Part shown: positions 17,120 through 26,269 of the stretch, one piece after another | Position numbering within the stretch: the stretch's first letter is position 1 | Layout of the letters: the number at the start of each line of letters is the position of its first letter | Assembly: GCA_041394885.1 (NCBI GenBank) | Contig: JAWKHI010000022.1 | Span: forward strand, 52,316 to 116,315 | Source: DSOI01 sp041394885 | GTDB lineage: Bacteria; Acidobacteriota; Terriglobia; Bryobacterales; Bryobacteraceae | DNA: 64,000 nt | Direction of reading: 5' to 3' | Position numbers and translations under genes: made by a program | Notes under the pieces: generated by a model | What the model saw: the letters and a program-made list of their open reading frames with translations, nothing else | Database searches by the model: none | What the model was told of the DNA's origin: nothing

Positions 17120-18586
17120 CTACAACACCGCGAACGGCGCGGAACCATCCCGCGCCGTCATCCCCTCGCCTACCTCCGTCCCTTCCCCCCAGGGCGCTCC
17201 CTCCGGACGCTTCTCTGACCCCAACAAAACCCGTTCGAGCACTGGCCGCATCAACGCCGCTCGCCGCGCCCGCAGAATCATATCCCACAACGGCTCGAAC
17301 TTCTTCCATCCCGCCGCATACGCCAGATGCCGCGCCCGCGCCGGCCACGTCTCTTTCGTGAACGCGCCGCGAGCAATCGCCCCCCACCGGTAGAAGTTGC
17401 GATACGCGCGCCAGTAGCCCTCCTCCAGTTGCTCCGCCGTCATCCCGGCCGGACGAAACACGCAGTGCCGTGTATCGTACAGATCCCAATTGCGATGAAG
17501 AAGCCGCTCCTGCGCCTCCATGCGCCGATACAGCGGCGTACCGGGATAAGGAGTCAGGATGTGAAAAGTCGCTGTCTCGATCCCTTGCGAAATTGCCCAC
17601 TCCACCGTCCGCTCGAACACGTCCGGACTGTCCTGGTCCATCCCGAACACAAAGCTTCCGTTCACCATCACCCCCAGATCCCGCAAACGCCGGATCGCTT
17701 CCCCATAGTCCCGCTTCAAGTTCTGGAACTTCCGTTGCTCCCGCAATGCTTCCGGATTGCTGCTCTCGAAACCCACGAACAGGCTTCGCAGCCCGCACGC
17801 CGCCGCTTTCTCGAGTAGCCGCGGCTCCGTCCGGCTTTCCAGCAGCGAATTCACTGTTCCTGCGCCTTGCCATACCCGCCCCATCCCCTTCATCCCCGCA
17901 AACAGCGCCGCAGCGAATCGCCGGTCTCCGAACAAATGATCGTCCAGAAAGTAGAGGTGACGCCCCGGTAGCCGCTCGATCTCCGCCAGCGCATCGTCCA
18001 CCGGCTGCGTGTAGAAACCCCGCCCGCCGGAAAAGAACGCCTCTTTGTAGCAGAAGTCGCATACGTGCGGACACCCGCGCGTCACCACGATCGAATTCGG
18101 CACCAGATACAGCCGCCGTTCGATCAAGTCGCGCCGTACCGCGGGCAGACCCACCAGCGTCCGCACCCTCGAATCGTATCGGCGCACAGCCGTTCCGCCG
18201 CGGTAGTCGCGCAGGAACCGCGGCCACGTATCCTCGCCAGGTCCCGTGAAGATCACATCCGCGTGCGCCGCCGCCTCGTCCGGAAGCGAGGTCACGTGCA
18301 GCCCGCCCAGCGCGACCAAAACACCGCGCCGCCGGTAATGATCCGCGATCTCGTAGGCGCGCCGCGCGCTGGTGATGTATACCTGGATCACCACCATATC
18401 CGGCCGGTCGTCCAGGAACAACGGGCGCACATGCTCGTCGTTGATCTCCGCCCGGTCTCCCGCGCCCTCGTCCAGGTAGCCGGCGAGCGTCGCCAGCCCG
18501 AGCGGTGGAAACAGCGAGTACTTGATCGGACGGAAAAGAGGACTCGTCGCCTCGGTCAGCGCCGGCAGAATGAATTTGACGAACAT
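17120..18586 (-). CDS. B12-binding-domain radical SAM protein
   Basis: 488 residues from the ATG at 18586. The N-terminus is a cobalamin-binding-like Rossmann domain (FPPLGLATLAGYLDEGAGDR; DMVVIQVYITSARRAYEIAD). The radical SAM motif CPHVCDFC follows VVTRGCPHVC at about residue 165, then LYFLDDHLFGD. The C-terminus has DUF4070-like helices. Such enzymes do methylations or rearrangements in pigment, hopanoid or natural-product pathways; the substrate cannot be told. An upstream GTG at 18595 would lie at or before the predicted transcription start, so the ATG is preferred. Confidence 0.85.
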   Translation of the reverse strand: MFVKFILPALTEATSPLFRPIKYSLFPPLGLATLAGYLDEGAGDRAEINDEHVRPLFLDDRPDMVVIQVYITSARRAYEIADHYRRRGVLVALGGLHVTSLPDEAAAHADVIFTGPGEDTWPRFLRDYRGGTAVRRYDSRVRTLVGLPAVRRDLIERRLYLVPNSIVVTRGCPHVCDFCYKEAFFSGGRGFYTQPVDDALAEIERLPGRHLYFLDDHLFGDRRFAAALFAGMKGMGRVWQGAGTVNSLLESRTEPRLLEKAAACGLRSLFVGFESSNPEALREQRKFQNLKRDYGEAIRRLRDLGVMVNGSFVFGMDQDSPDVFERTVEWAISQGIETATFHILTPYPGTPLYRRMEAQERLLHRNWDLYDTRHCVFRPAGMTAEQLEEGYWRAYRNFYRWGAIARGAFTKETWPARARHLAYAAGWKKFEPLWDMILRARRAALMRPVLERVLLGSEKRPEGAPWGEGTEVGEGMTARDGSAPFAVL

Positions 18587-18595
18587 CAGAATCAC

Positions 18596-18625
18596 ATAGT
18601 AAAGTACTTTTCACTACAAAGTCAA
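18596..18625 (-). promoter_or_regulatory. Promoter of the radical SAM gene
   Basis: On the - strand: TTGACT (18625-18620), an 18-base spacer, then TACTAT (18601-18596). Transcription would begin about 7 bases on, close to 18589, almost at the ATG (18586). The transcript would therefore be leaderless or nearly so, and the in-frame GTG at 18595 would be upstream of it. Confidence 0.55.
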
Positions 18626-18648
18626 CCGCGCTGCAACAATACTCTGTG

Positions 18649-19437
18649 ATGAACCTGCGGGATCTGGCCCTGCGCCAGTTGCATGACTATGACCGTCACC
18701 GCCCCGGCGGCTGTTTCGCCGGCGACTCGCTCACGCTCACCCTACAACAGGCCTACGACCTCCAGTTCCAGGTCGCCCGCCTTCGCTGGGCTCGCGGCGA
18801 ATCCGCCGCCGGATTCAAGATCGGCTGCGTCAGCCAAGCCATCCAGCGGCAGTTGGGGATCGGACAACCGGTCTTCGGACACGTCTTCGCTACAGAGCTG
18901 CAAGCCACCGGCGCTGTGCTCGACTCCACCCTCTACGAAGGCCTCGCCATCGAAGGGGAGTTCGCCGTACGCCTCGCCCACGACGTCCCAAACGCCGATT
19001 GGCTCCGCGCCAACCTCCCGCAATCGGTCGCCGCCATCTTCCCCGTAATCGAGCTGCACAACTACGTGGTTCGCGGGTCTACGCTATCCGCGCAGGAGTT
19101 GATCGCCAACAACGGCATCCACGCCGGCGTCGTCCTGCCGCGGCACGAAACGCCGTGGAACGGCTCTGCAATCGGCGAGCAACCCATCCTCGTGACCAGG
19201 AACGGGCAAACCATAGGTTCCGCGACAGGCGACGCCCTCCCCGATTTCCCCTTCGGCAGTCTGATCCGCCTGGCCGAACATCTCGCCCGATTCGGACTCC
19301 GTCTGCGCCAGGGACAGCTCGTCCTCATCGGCTCGCCCCTGCCCCTCTATCGTGTCTCGCCCGGAGATCGCATCGAAGTGATCAGCCCCGCTTCTGGCGC
19401 CGCCGTCACGGCCACCGTCGGCCACCCGTCCGCCTGA
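18649..19437 (+). CDS. 2-keto-4-pentenoate hydratase / FAH-family protein
   Basis: 262 residues from the ATG at 18649 (a GTG codon directly precedes it). Family motifs are GFKIGCVSQAIQRQLGIGQP, then YEGLAIEGEFAVRLAHDVP with the metal-ligand ExE, then IFPVIELHNYVVRGSTLSAQ and IHAGVVLPRHE. The family hydrates 2-oxopent-4-enoates in aromatic meta-cleavage pathways or decarboxylates related oxo-acids. No other meta-cleavage genes are nearby, so the pathway is unknown. It is divergent from the radical SAM gene. Confidence 0.85.
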   Translation: MNLRDLALRQLHDYDRHRPGGCFAGDSLTLTLQQAYDLQFQVARLRWARGESAAGFKIGCVSQAIQRQLGIGQPVFGHVFATELQATGAVLDSTLYEGLAIEGEFAVRLAHDVPNADWLRANLPQSVAAIFPVIELHNYVVRGSTLSAQELIANNGIHAGVVLPRHETPWNGSAIGEQPILVTRNGQTIGSATGDALPDFPFGSLIRLAEHLARFGLRLRQGQLVLIGSPLPLYRVSPGDRIEVISPASGAAVTATVGHPSA

Positions 19438-19441
19438 CCAA

Positions 19442-20305
19442 TCAAATCGAGCCCGGAAAACACGCGCGAAGCGCCCTCTTCGCTTCCGCGGGCAGCGGCG
19501 CGAACGGAAACGTGACGCTCTCGCCCGGGAACAAATCGCGAATCAGGAGTGACTCGGAAGGAAAACCCAGCCCCCGCCCACCCCGGCCCGTTTCCTCCAG
19601 CATCAGCGCCGCGAGACCTTCCAGTACCTTCCCGCTGCCATTGCCCATCGTCTCGCTCCCCTCCACTCGATACTCCTTAGCCGCCTTTCCATCCACCGAC
19701 ACAGTCACGCTTCCGTTCCGCGCCACAGGCGACCACGCCAATTGCAAATACCCCGCGCCCGTCGCCGCATTGCAGCCCACAATCAAACGGTAAGCCTCCG
19801 CCGCTCTGTTTTCGTTGGCCGGAGCCTCCCGCAAGATGCTCGCCGTCACCTTCGCGTCGCGCCTTCCATCGCCGCGCCGATCCACCCACCACTCCGCCGC
19901 CCCCGCCGATTGCGCCGCAAAAGCACGAATCAAGGAATCCATCGTTGCCTCGTCCGGCTGCGGGATACCCGCCGCGTTCATCGCCCCGGACCGCACCCGT
20001 TCACGCACGAACTGCGCAGCCCCGGCGTCCCGCGAAATCGCACGCACAGTCTCCAACGGAACCCCACCCGTCAGCTTGCTCAGCATCATCGCCGCCAGGC
20101 TCGGCGCCGCGCTTCCGGCATCGAAATGCTCGAGCGAAAGCCCGCCGTTGTTCGCGCGATCGGTGTGACAAACGGCGCAGTATTTCCGCACCAGCGCGTT
20201 CTGCTGCGCCGCGGGCATCGGCTCCGCTCCCAGCGCCGGCGTCGCAGCCAGCAGCGTCATTCCGGCGAAAGCCGCAAGCCCCGCGTGCATCGCTCGGGCC
20301 CTCAC
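19442..20305 (-). CDS. Exported c-type cytochrome-like protein
   Basis: 287 residues from a GTG (an ATG five codons later is possible). A signal peptide (MHAGLAAFAGMTLLAATPAL) precedes one CAVCH heme c motif at about 43-47. The 'NGGLSLEHFD' stretch after the heme resembles the Cytochrome_C_7/planctomycete-type cytochrome module. The C-terminal half is unfamiliar, with beta-rich VDGKAAKEYRVEGSETMG. It follows a small membrane gene and the PVC-type heme protein on the same strand, so a shared electron-transfer job is likely. It is convergent with the hydratase gene 4 bp away. Confidence 0.75.
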   Translation of the reverse strand: MRARAMHAGLAAFAGMTLLAATPALGAEPMPAAQQNALVRKYCAVCHTDRANNGGLSLEHFDAGSAAPSLAAMMLSKLTGGVPLETVRAISRDAGAAQFVRERVRSGAMNAAGIPQPDEATMDSLIRAFAAQSAGAAEWWVDRRGDGRRDAKVTASILREAPANENRAAEAYRLIVGCNAATGAGYLQLAWSPVARNGSVTVSVDGKAAKEYRVEGSETMGNGSGKVLEGLAALMLEETGRGGRGLGFPSESLLIRDLFPGESVTFPFAPLPAEAKRALRACFPGSI

Positions 20306-20309
20306 GCGT

Positions 20310-20483
20310 CTATGCCCGTCCCCGCAGCAGTCGCGCCGCCCATACCGCGAGCGACGCCGCGGCGGCCGTCAGCAGCGCATACCAGGGCTCCTTCGCCAGA
20401 TGCGGCTCATACACGATGCGAACGAGATGAGCCACCGTGATCAAACCGAACACCGCGCCCGTGACCATGATGTAATTCCGCAT
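20310..20483 (-). CDS. Small membrane protein, 57 residues
   Basis: ATG at 20483, TAG at 20310. Sequence MRNYIMVTGAVFGLITVAHL then VRIVYEPHLAKEPWYALLTA and AAASLAVWAARLLRGRA. Two hydrophobic helices with a short loop are predicted. It fills the 200-bp gap between the PVC-type heme protein and the cytochrome gene and ends 4 bp before the latter's start. Codon usage matches neighbours. The family is not recognised. Confidence 0.7.
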   Translation of the reverse strand: MRNYIMVTGAVFGLITVAHLVRIVYEPHLAKEPWYALLTAAAASLAVWAARLLRGRA

Positions 20484-20505
20484 CGCCCACGCTCCTTCGC
20501 ACGCC

Positions 20506-23500
20506 CTAGTCGGACCCGCCCCCCGCCGCCTTCCGCGACGTCTGCCCCCGCAAATACCCGATCAAATCCGTCAACTCCTCCCGCGTCAGGACCTCCTCAT
20601 ATCCTTCCGGCATCAGCGACACCGGCGCGTACCCCATCTTCACCACGTCCTTCCGCGCAATCAACACCTCGTCTCCCGGACCCGTCACCAGGCGCACCGT
20701 CCCCGGCGGCGCATTCTTCCCCAACACTCCCGAATAGATCTCCCGCGCCGTCTCCACCCGATATACCTCATGCCCTGGCACGAAACTCTCGCTCGGCAGA
20801 ACGATCGCCTCCAGCAGGTCCCGCCCGGACCGGATTGCCCCGATCGACGTCAGATCCGGACCGACGTTCCCGCCCTCCGCGCCCATCGTATGGCACCCCG
20901 AGCACCCTGCCTTCGCCCCGAAAAAGATCTCCCGGCCTCGCCCCGCGTCCCCTTTCGACGCCAGCACCGGCATCAGGTCCCGCAGCTTCTCCAGGCGCCC
21001 TTCCCGTTCCATCCCGATCCGCGCCACCAGCGGCTGCGCTGCGCTCCGCACCGTATCCGGATACCCGCCAACCAACTCCTCCACGCGCTGCGCACCCACC
21101 GTCCCGAGAGAATCTTCCATTCCCGACAATCCCTTCACCAGCGCCGTCCCCACCGCTTCGCTCTTGCTGTTCCGGAATCCATCGAGCAGATTCGGCAGCA
21201 CCAGCGGATCCACGGTCCGCAGATACCGCTGCGCCACCATGATCAACTGCTCCTCGCTCAACCGCGCTCGGCCCAACACCTGTCCCGCGGCCAGCTTCAC
21301 CGGCGCATCCACGGCCGGCATCAGCCGGCTCAGCAGGTACGTGAAGTCCGCTTCGCTCAATGACGGATCCCGCGCTCCCAACGCGCTGAGCGCTGCCACC
21401 CGTACATCGTCGGGCTCGGCGGCCGAATCCGCCAGTTTCCGCATTTCGCCGTCCAGCGCCGCCAGGCCGCGCGCACGCGCCAGCGTGATCGTCCGCACCC
21501 GCACGGCCGGATCCTCGTGCCCCAACAAACCCCGCAACCCCGCCGTCCACGTCGATGGCAGTTCCGCGGCGCCGCATCGCTCCACCGCGTCGAGCAGCAG
21601 CATCTGCCGCGCCCCGCCGAGCGTCGCATCTCCCAGCGCCCGCGCCACCGATGCCTGCATCGCGCTCTCCCCGCACAGCGACGCAATCGCATCCTTCAGC
21701 GCCTCCGCCTCCCGTTCCTGCAAGTCCGGCGCGCGCATCCGCCGCTCGATCGCCTTCGACAACCGTCCGCTCCAGGCCGGATGCCTCGACACGATCCAGA
21801 ACGCCGTCCGCCGCAATCCCAAGTCTGTGTCTTCCAAAAATGGCAGCACGTTCGATTCCCGCAGCGGGCTCCGGTCCATCTGGTCCAGTGCGATCAACGA
21901 TGCTTTTCTCACAGACGCGTCTTCGGACTGCAAGTGCGACACCAGCACCTTCGCCTCGCCCAGTTGGATGAGCGAGTAAATGATCGCGTGCTCCATGAAC
22001 CGGTCTTCCGGGTTCGACGCCGCTTCGAGCAGCGCAGCCGACCACGAGGGCTCCCCGATCTGGCCCAACGCCGTCGCCGCCTGCCGCCGCACCCCATCGT
22101 CCTTGTCAGCCTTCACCATCTCCGCCAGCACCGCCGCGGACGCCTTGTCACGCTTCATCCCGAGCATCCGTGCCGCCGCCTGCCGCACCTCCCACCGCTC
22201 ATCCCGCAGCGCCGCGCGAACCCCCTCCACCGCCGCTTCGCTTCCGATCCGTGCCAGCGCGAACACCGCCGCCGTGGCGCCCCGCACCGTCGCTGCCTTG
22301 CCCCGGAAGGCGGCAAGCGGCGCCACGCTCGCCTCACCGGTCTCCACCAGCGCTTCCACCGCCCGGTCATGCACGAACGGCCGCCCATCGTCGAGCATTT
22401 CCGCCGTGAACGTTGCGATCTCCGCGCCGCGCGGATCCCCCGGACGCTCCGCCGCCACCCGCCGCACCCGGTACAACGTCCCTCGTACGTCCGGCTTGGC
22501 CACCCGCGAAAGCGGACACCCGTGGATGAACCACGCCCCCGTGTCCACCACCACCACGCTCCCATCGGCAGCCTCCATCACATCGGTGGGGTGAAAGTCC
22601 GGATCCGTCGAAACCAGAAAATCCGAATCTTCTGTCTGATAGGTCGATCCCACCCGGCTCACCACGTGCCGCTGCACACGGTGCGCGTTGAACTGCGCCG
22701 TAAACAGATTCCCTTGATACTCCACCCCGTAGGTCACGCCCCGATATCGCAACAACCCCGCCGGTGCAATCCGCGCGAACTTCGTCATCACCGGCATCAA
22801 ATCGCCCGTGCGCTTGAACTCCTCCATCGATGGATGAGGCTTCGGATACACGCCCCCCTCCACAAAATGCAAAATCGCGTCCCGCTGCCCCGCCTGCGGA
22901 TCGGTGAAATACGTCATCGTCCCGAACATGTCCCCGCCTTCGGTGAACGCCACCTCCACCGGATTGTCGAACCCGCCGCCCGCGAACGCCTCCATCCCTG
23001 TCCCATCCGGACGCACGCGCCAGATCCGCGACGCCAACCCCTTGAACTCCCGCCCGTCCTTCGTCTTGATATCGAACCCGTGCCGGCCATCGGTCAGGTA
23101 CAGCCATCCGTCCGGGCCGAGTGTCGGCCCATGCAGCGACGCCGCGTTCGCCGATAGATTCCACCCCTCCACCACCGCCTCCCGCACATCGGCCACGCCA
23201 TCGCCATTGGTGTCCTCGAGCCGCAATAGCTGCGGCGGCGCCGCCACGTACAGGCTGCCGCGATGCCACACCGCGCCCGCCGGCAGCGTCAGTTTGTCGG
23301 CGAACACGGTCGACCGGTCGTAGATCCCGTCCCCGTCGCTATCCACCAATCGCGACACCACGTAGTCCGGCGACGCCGACATTTCCGGTGTCTTCATCGT
23401 CTTCCCCGATGACTCGCACATATACATCGCGCCATCGGGCGCAATCGTCCCGAGCATCGGATACTTCACCAGCCCGTCCACCGCCGCCGGCTCCACCAGA

Positions 23501-23631
23501 AATCCTTCCGGCACCGTCAGCGACGTCAACCCCGGCTTTGCCGGCTCCACCGCCGCCTTCTCCGTGGTGCGAAGCAAATACACAGCCACCGCCGCCACCG
23601 CCAATGCCACCGCCCATGTACGTAGTCTCAT
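20506..23631 (-). CDS. PVC-type heme-binding HEAT-repeat dehydrogenase-like protein
   Basis: 1041 residues from the ATG at 23631 (MRLRTWAVALAVAAVAVYLL, membrane anchor or signal). Residues to about 420 form a propeller like the TIGR02604 membrane-bound dehydrogenase domain (SLTVPEGFLVEPAAVDGLVK; LVDSDGDGIYDRSTVFADKL). HEAT repeats follow (EVRQAAARMLGMKRDKASAA and others). The C-terminus is a TIGR02603-type heme domain with CSGCHTMGAEGGNVGPDLTS. These proteins are common in Planctomycetes and Acidobacteria and are thought to oxidise sugars or their derivatives. The start overlaps the sulfatase stop (ATGA). Confidence 0.88.
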   Translation of the reverse strand: MRLRTWAVALAVAAVAVYLLRTTEKAAVEPAKPGLTSLTVPEGFLVEPAAVDGLVKYPMLGTIAPDGAMYMCESSGKTMKTPEMSASPDYVVSRLVDSDGDGIYDRSTVFADKLTLPAGAVWHRGSLYVAAPPQLLRLEDTNGDGVADVREAVVEGWNLSANAASLHGPTLGPDGWLYLTDGRHGFDIKTKDGREFKGLASRIWRVRPDGTGMEAFAGGGFDNPVEVAFTEGGDMFGTMTYFTDPQAGQRDAILHFVEGGVYPKPHPSMEEFKRTGDLMPVMTKFARIAPAGLLRYRGVTYGVEYQGNLFTAQFNAHRVQRHVVSRVGSTYQTEDSDFLVSTDPDFHPTDVMEAADGSVVVVDTGAWFIHGCPLSRVAKPDVRGTLYRVRRVAAERPGDPRGAEIATFTAEMLDDGRPFVHDRAVEALVETGEASVAPLAAFRGKAATVRGATAAVFALARIGSEAAVEGVRAALRDERWEVRQAAARMLGMKRDKASAAVLAEMVKADKDDGVRRQAATALGQIGEPSWSAALLEAASNPEDRFMEHAIIYSLIQLGEAKVLVSHLQSEDASVRKASLIALDQMDRSPLRESNVLPFLEDTDLGLRRTAFWIVSRHPAWSGRLSKAIERRMRAPDLQEREAEALKDAIASLCGESAMQASVARALGDATLGGARQMLLLDAVERCGAAELPSTWTAGLRGLLGHEDPAVRVRTITLARARGLAALDGEMRKLADSAAEPDDVRVAALSALGARDPSLSEADFTYLLSRLMPAVDAPVKLAAGQVLGRARLSEEQLIMVAQRYLRTVDPLVLPNLLDGFRNSKSEAVGTALVKGLSGMEDSLGTVGAQRVEELVGGYPDTVRSAAQPLVARIGMEREGRLEKLRDLMPVLASKGDAGRGREIFFGAKAGCSGCHTMGAEGGNVGPDLTSIGAIRSGRDLLEAIVLPSESFVPGHEVYRVETAREIYSGVLGKNAPPGTVRLVTGPGDEVLIARKDVVKMGYAPVSLMPEGYEEVLTREELTDLIGYLRGQTSRKAAGGGSD

Positions 23632-25256
23632 GTCTTCCTCACATCCACGTATTGCGGCCCACCCATACCCGCCGCCGAAAACAACGCCTTCAATCGCGCC
23701 GGGCCGGCCGGCAGAGCCACTTTCTCGAACGTACACGATTCCGCGCCCGCCGCGACGCTCGTCTTCGCTTCCACCTCCCCGATCCGAACACTGGCTTCGG
23801 TCGCCGCCTTCCGCTCCTGCATCCGCAGCTTCACTTCATAGCGGCCCGCCGTCCGCACGTCGATCTCCCAATGCCCGTTCGCCTCTCCCCGCCAGTCCGC
23901 CGTCGACGCGCGCCAATCCTGCCGCGTCAACACCACCGGATTCTCGTGCCTGGTTCCCACATAGATCCGCGGCGGCGCATAGCCCCCCGCCGGAGTCACA
24001 TCCCGGAACCACGCCTCGGTTTGCCTCCGCAGGTCCGCCGCTACCTCCGGACGTTCACGCGCGATATCTTTCTTTTCCCCCGGATCCGCCGTCAAATCGT
24101 ACAGCTCCTTGCCATCCACCAGCTTGTATTGTTGAGAACGCGCCGCGCACGCCCGGAACAATTCCGGCTCATCCCCGCGATGCCATTGCGTGAACAACGT
24201 CCGGTCTTTCCATGATCCCGCCTCTCCCCGCAGCAACGGCATCAGTGACCGTCCATCCATGCGCGGACCCCGGCCCGCGTCCACCCCGGCAATCTCCAGC
24301 AGCGTGGGCAATACGTCGATGTGCGCCGCCGCCCGATCGATCTTCATTCCCGCCTTCACCTTTCCCGGCCACCGCAAAAAGAACGGCACCCGGATCCCGC
24401 CCTGATACACCGTCCCCTTCCGCCCACGCATCCCCGCGTTGTACCGGTCCCGCTGCGGGCCGTTATCGGTCAGGAAAATCACGATCGTATCTTCGGTCAA
24501 CCCCAGCTTTCCGATCGTCCCTAGTATCTTCCCTACGTTTTCATCGATGTTGGCCACCATCCCGTAGGTCTTCGCCGTCCGCTCGTCCAATCCGAGGTCC
24601 AGAAACGGACGCGCCCATCGGTCATCCACATCCAGCGGATCGTGCGGCGCATTCGTCGGCAGATACACGAACCACGGATCGCGCCGCCGCCGTTCGATGA
24701 AACCCATCGCCTCGCGGAAAAAGATATCCGTGCAATAACCCTCGTAGCGCTGCTCCCGGCCCCGGTTTTGCAGGATCGGATCGAAGTACTTGTTCCCAGG
24801 CGGATCCGATGGTTGACCCACTCCCCCGCCCTTGCAAACCACCGCCTCCTCGAACCCGCGCTCATGCGGACGCATCGGATGATTGTCGCCCAGGTGCCAC
24901 TTGCCGAATATCCCCGTCCGGTACCCCGCGCGGCCCAAATACTGCGCCATCGTTACTTCCGAAGGATCCATCATCGATCGGCCCATGAACGTATCCACCA
25001 CACGCGTCCGGTAATTCCACCGGCCTGTCATCAAACTGGACCGCGTCGGCGAGCACACCGGACACACCTGGAACTGCGAAAACTCCGCGCCATCCCTCGC
25101 AATCGAATCGCTGTGCGGCGTCTTCAGGTGAGGATTGCCAGTGTGAGACAGATCCCCATAGCCCTGATCGTCGGTCATCATCAAGAGCACATTCGGCGGA
25201 CGTTTGCGGCCCGGCGCCAACACCGCGGCTGTCTGAAGAAATTCCCGGCGTAACAT
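23628..25256 (-). CDS. Exported arylsulfatase A-type sulfatase
   Basis: 542 residues. Leader MLRREFLQTAAVLAPGRKR resembles a Tat signal. Active-site motifs are intact: MMTDDQGYGDL metal ligands, CSPTR (formylglycine Cys) in CPVCSPTRSSLMTGR, FGKWHLGDN, and IVIFLTDNGPQRDRY. A C-terminal beta-sandwich (GHWEIDVRTAGRYEVKLRMQ) follows the catalytic part. It probably removes sulfate from a sulfated glycan or glycolipid outside the cytoplasm. It is the first gene of the run into the PVC-type heme protein, with a 4-bp overlap. Confidence 0.9.
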   Translation of the reverse strand: MLRREFLQTAAVLAPGRKRPPNVLLMMTDDQGYGDLSHTGNPHLKTPHSDSIARDGAEFSQFQVCPVCSPTRSSLMTGRWNYRTRVVDTFMGRSMMDPSEVTMAQYLGRAGYRTGIFGKWHLGDNHPMRPHERGFEEAVVCKGGGVGQPSDPPGNKYFDPILQNRGREQRYEGYCTDIFFREAMGFIERRRRDPWFVYLPTNAPHDPLDVDDRWARPFLDLGLDERTAKTYGMVANIDENVGKILGTIGKLGLTEDTIVIFLTDNGPQRDRYNAGMRGRKGTVYQGGIRVPFFLRWPGKVKAGMKIDRAAAHIDVLPTLLEIAGVDAGRGPRMDGRSLMPLLRGEAGSWKDRTLFTQWHRGDEPELFRACAARSQQYKLVDGKELYDLTADPGEKKDIARERPEVAADLRRQTEAWFRDVTPAGGYAPPRIYVGTRHENPVVLTRQDWRASTADWRGEANGHWEIDVRTAGRYEVKLRMQERKAATEASVRIGEVEAKTSVAAGAESCTFEKVALPAGPARLKALFSAAGMGGPQYVDVRKT

Positions 25257-25264
25257 CGTGATTA

Positions 25265-25270
25265 AGTATA
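25265..25270 (-). promoter_or_regulatory. -10 element of the sulfatase operon
   Basis: TATACT on the - strand, 8 bases before the ATG of the sulfatase. A start about 7 bases downstream would fall at the initiation codon and give a leaderless transcript. A -35 is not obvious. Confidence 0.45.
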
Positions 25271-25359
25271 GTCCACGCGTCGCGGCGGCCCGTCGACACC
25301 GCGTGCGTTTCCGGCCGGACGCCGCCGTTCAGCCCCGCCCACACGGCAACCGTGCGCGC

Positions 25360-25368
25360 TGATATTAT
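25360..25368 (+). promoter_or_regulatory. Extended -10 element before the sugar isomerase gene
   Basis: TGATATTAT, that is TGn followed by TATTAT, 6 bases before the ATG at 25375. This predicts transcription starting at or within a base or two of the start codon, so a leaderless mRNA. No Shine-Dalgarno is present, consistent with this. Confidence 0.5.
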
Positions 25369-25374
25369 ACGGCT

Positions 25375-26196
25375 ATGCATACCCGACGTTCCCTCCTGGC
25401 TGCCGCGATCTCGCTGCCGGCGTTTGAGACTGCCTTCGCCGCCAAGTCCGCCAAGGTTCCCTTCCACCTCGGCGTGGCCACCTATTCCCTTCGCAAACTC
25501 AAGCGGACCGAAGCCATCGCCGCCATCAAGCAAATGGGCGTCGGCTATGTCAGCATCAAGTCGTTCCACTTGCCGCTCGAGGACTCCCCCGCTCAGATCA
25601 AGGCCGGCATCGCCGAGTTTCGCGCCGCCGGACTCACCGTGCTCAGTGGAGGCAATATCTCGCTATCGGATCCCGACGAAGCCAAGCTCCGCAAGAATTT
25701 CGAATATGCCAAGGCCGCCGGAATGCCCATGATCGTTTGCGCCCCCACCCACGCCACGCTGCCAACCGTCCACAAGCTCGTCAAGGAATTCAACATCAAG
25801 GCCGCCATTCACAACCACGGCCCGGAAGATAAGCACTTCCCCTCCCCGCAGTCGGTTCTCGAAGCGATCAAGGGTTTCGATCCGCGCGTCGGTCTTTGCA
25901 TCGACATCGGCCACACCGCCCGCACCGGCGTCGATGTCGTCGAGTCTCTGAAACTCGCCGGCCCCCGTCTGCTCGACATGCACGTCAAAGACCTCAAGGA
26001 CCTGTCGAAGAAAGAAAGTCAGTGCGCGGTCGGCGAAGGCGCCATGCCCATGCGCGAGATTTTCACCGCCCTCAAAAAGATGAATTACCGTGGCGGCTGC
26101 ATGCTCGAATACGAGATCAATGCCGACAATCCCGTCCCCGGCATGATCCAGTCTTTCGATTCCATGCGGAAGACCATCGAGGGATTGGCCAGCTAA
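25375..26196 (+). CDS. Exported sugar phosphate isomerase/epimerase-type TIM barrel
   Basis: 273 residues with a signal sequence (MHTRRSLLAAAISLPAFETA). TIM-barrel AP endonuclease 2/xylose isomerase-like pattern: FHLGVATYSLRKLKRTEAIA, then IKAAIHNHGPEDKHFPSPQS, then VGLCIDIGHTARTGVDVVES and LLDMHVKDLKDLSKKESQCA, ending EYEINADNP. The Glu/His/Asp metal ligands are recognisable. Substrate is unknown. Its position next to sulfatases and a Gfo/Idh oxidoreductase suggests handling of sugars released from glycans. It is divergent from the sulfatase operon. Confidence 0.85.
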   Translation: MHTRRSLLAAAISLPAFETAFAAKSAKVPFHLGVATYSLRKLKRTEAIAAIKQMGVGYVSIKSFHLPLEDSPAQIKAGIAEFRAAGLTVLSGGNISLSDPDEAKLRKNFEYAKAAGMPMIVCAPTHATLPTVHKLVKEFNIKAAIHNHGPEDKHFPSPQSVLEAIKGFDPRVGLCIDIGHTARTGVDVVESLKLAGPRLLDMHVKDLKDLSKKESQCAVGEGAMPMREIFTALKKMNYRGGCMLEYEINADNPVPGMIQSFDSMRKTIEGLAS

Positions 26197-26269
26197 TCGA
26201 ATCGCGCAACCCGCGCCCGCTACAGGATCGGGCTCGGCGGCGGGCAAGACGGGCCACACGGCCCCGACG

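Noticed and set aside
15867..18614. A 915-codon open frame on the - strand covering the exported protein and the radical SAM gene
   Set aside because: It is antisense to the gene at 16008 and out of frame with the radical SAM gene. Its translation is low-complexity Gly/Ala/Arg with no motifs; long spurious frames are expected at this GC content.
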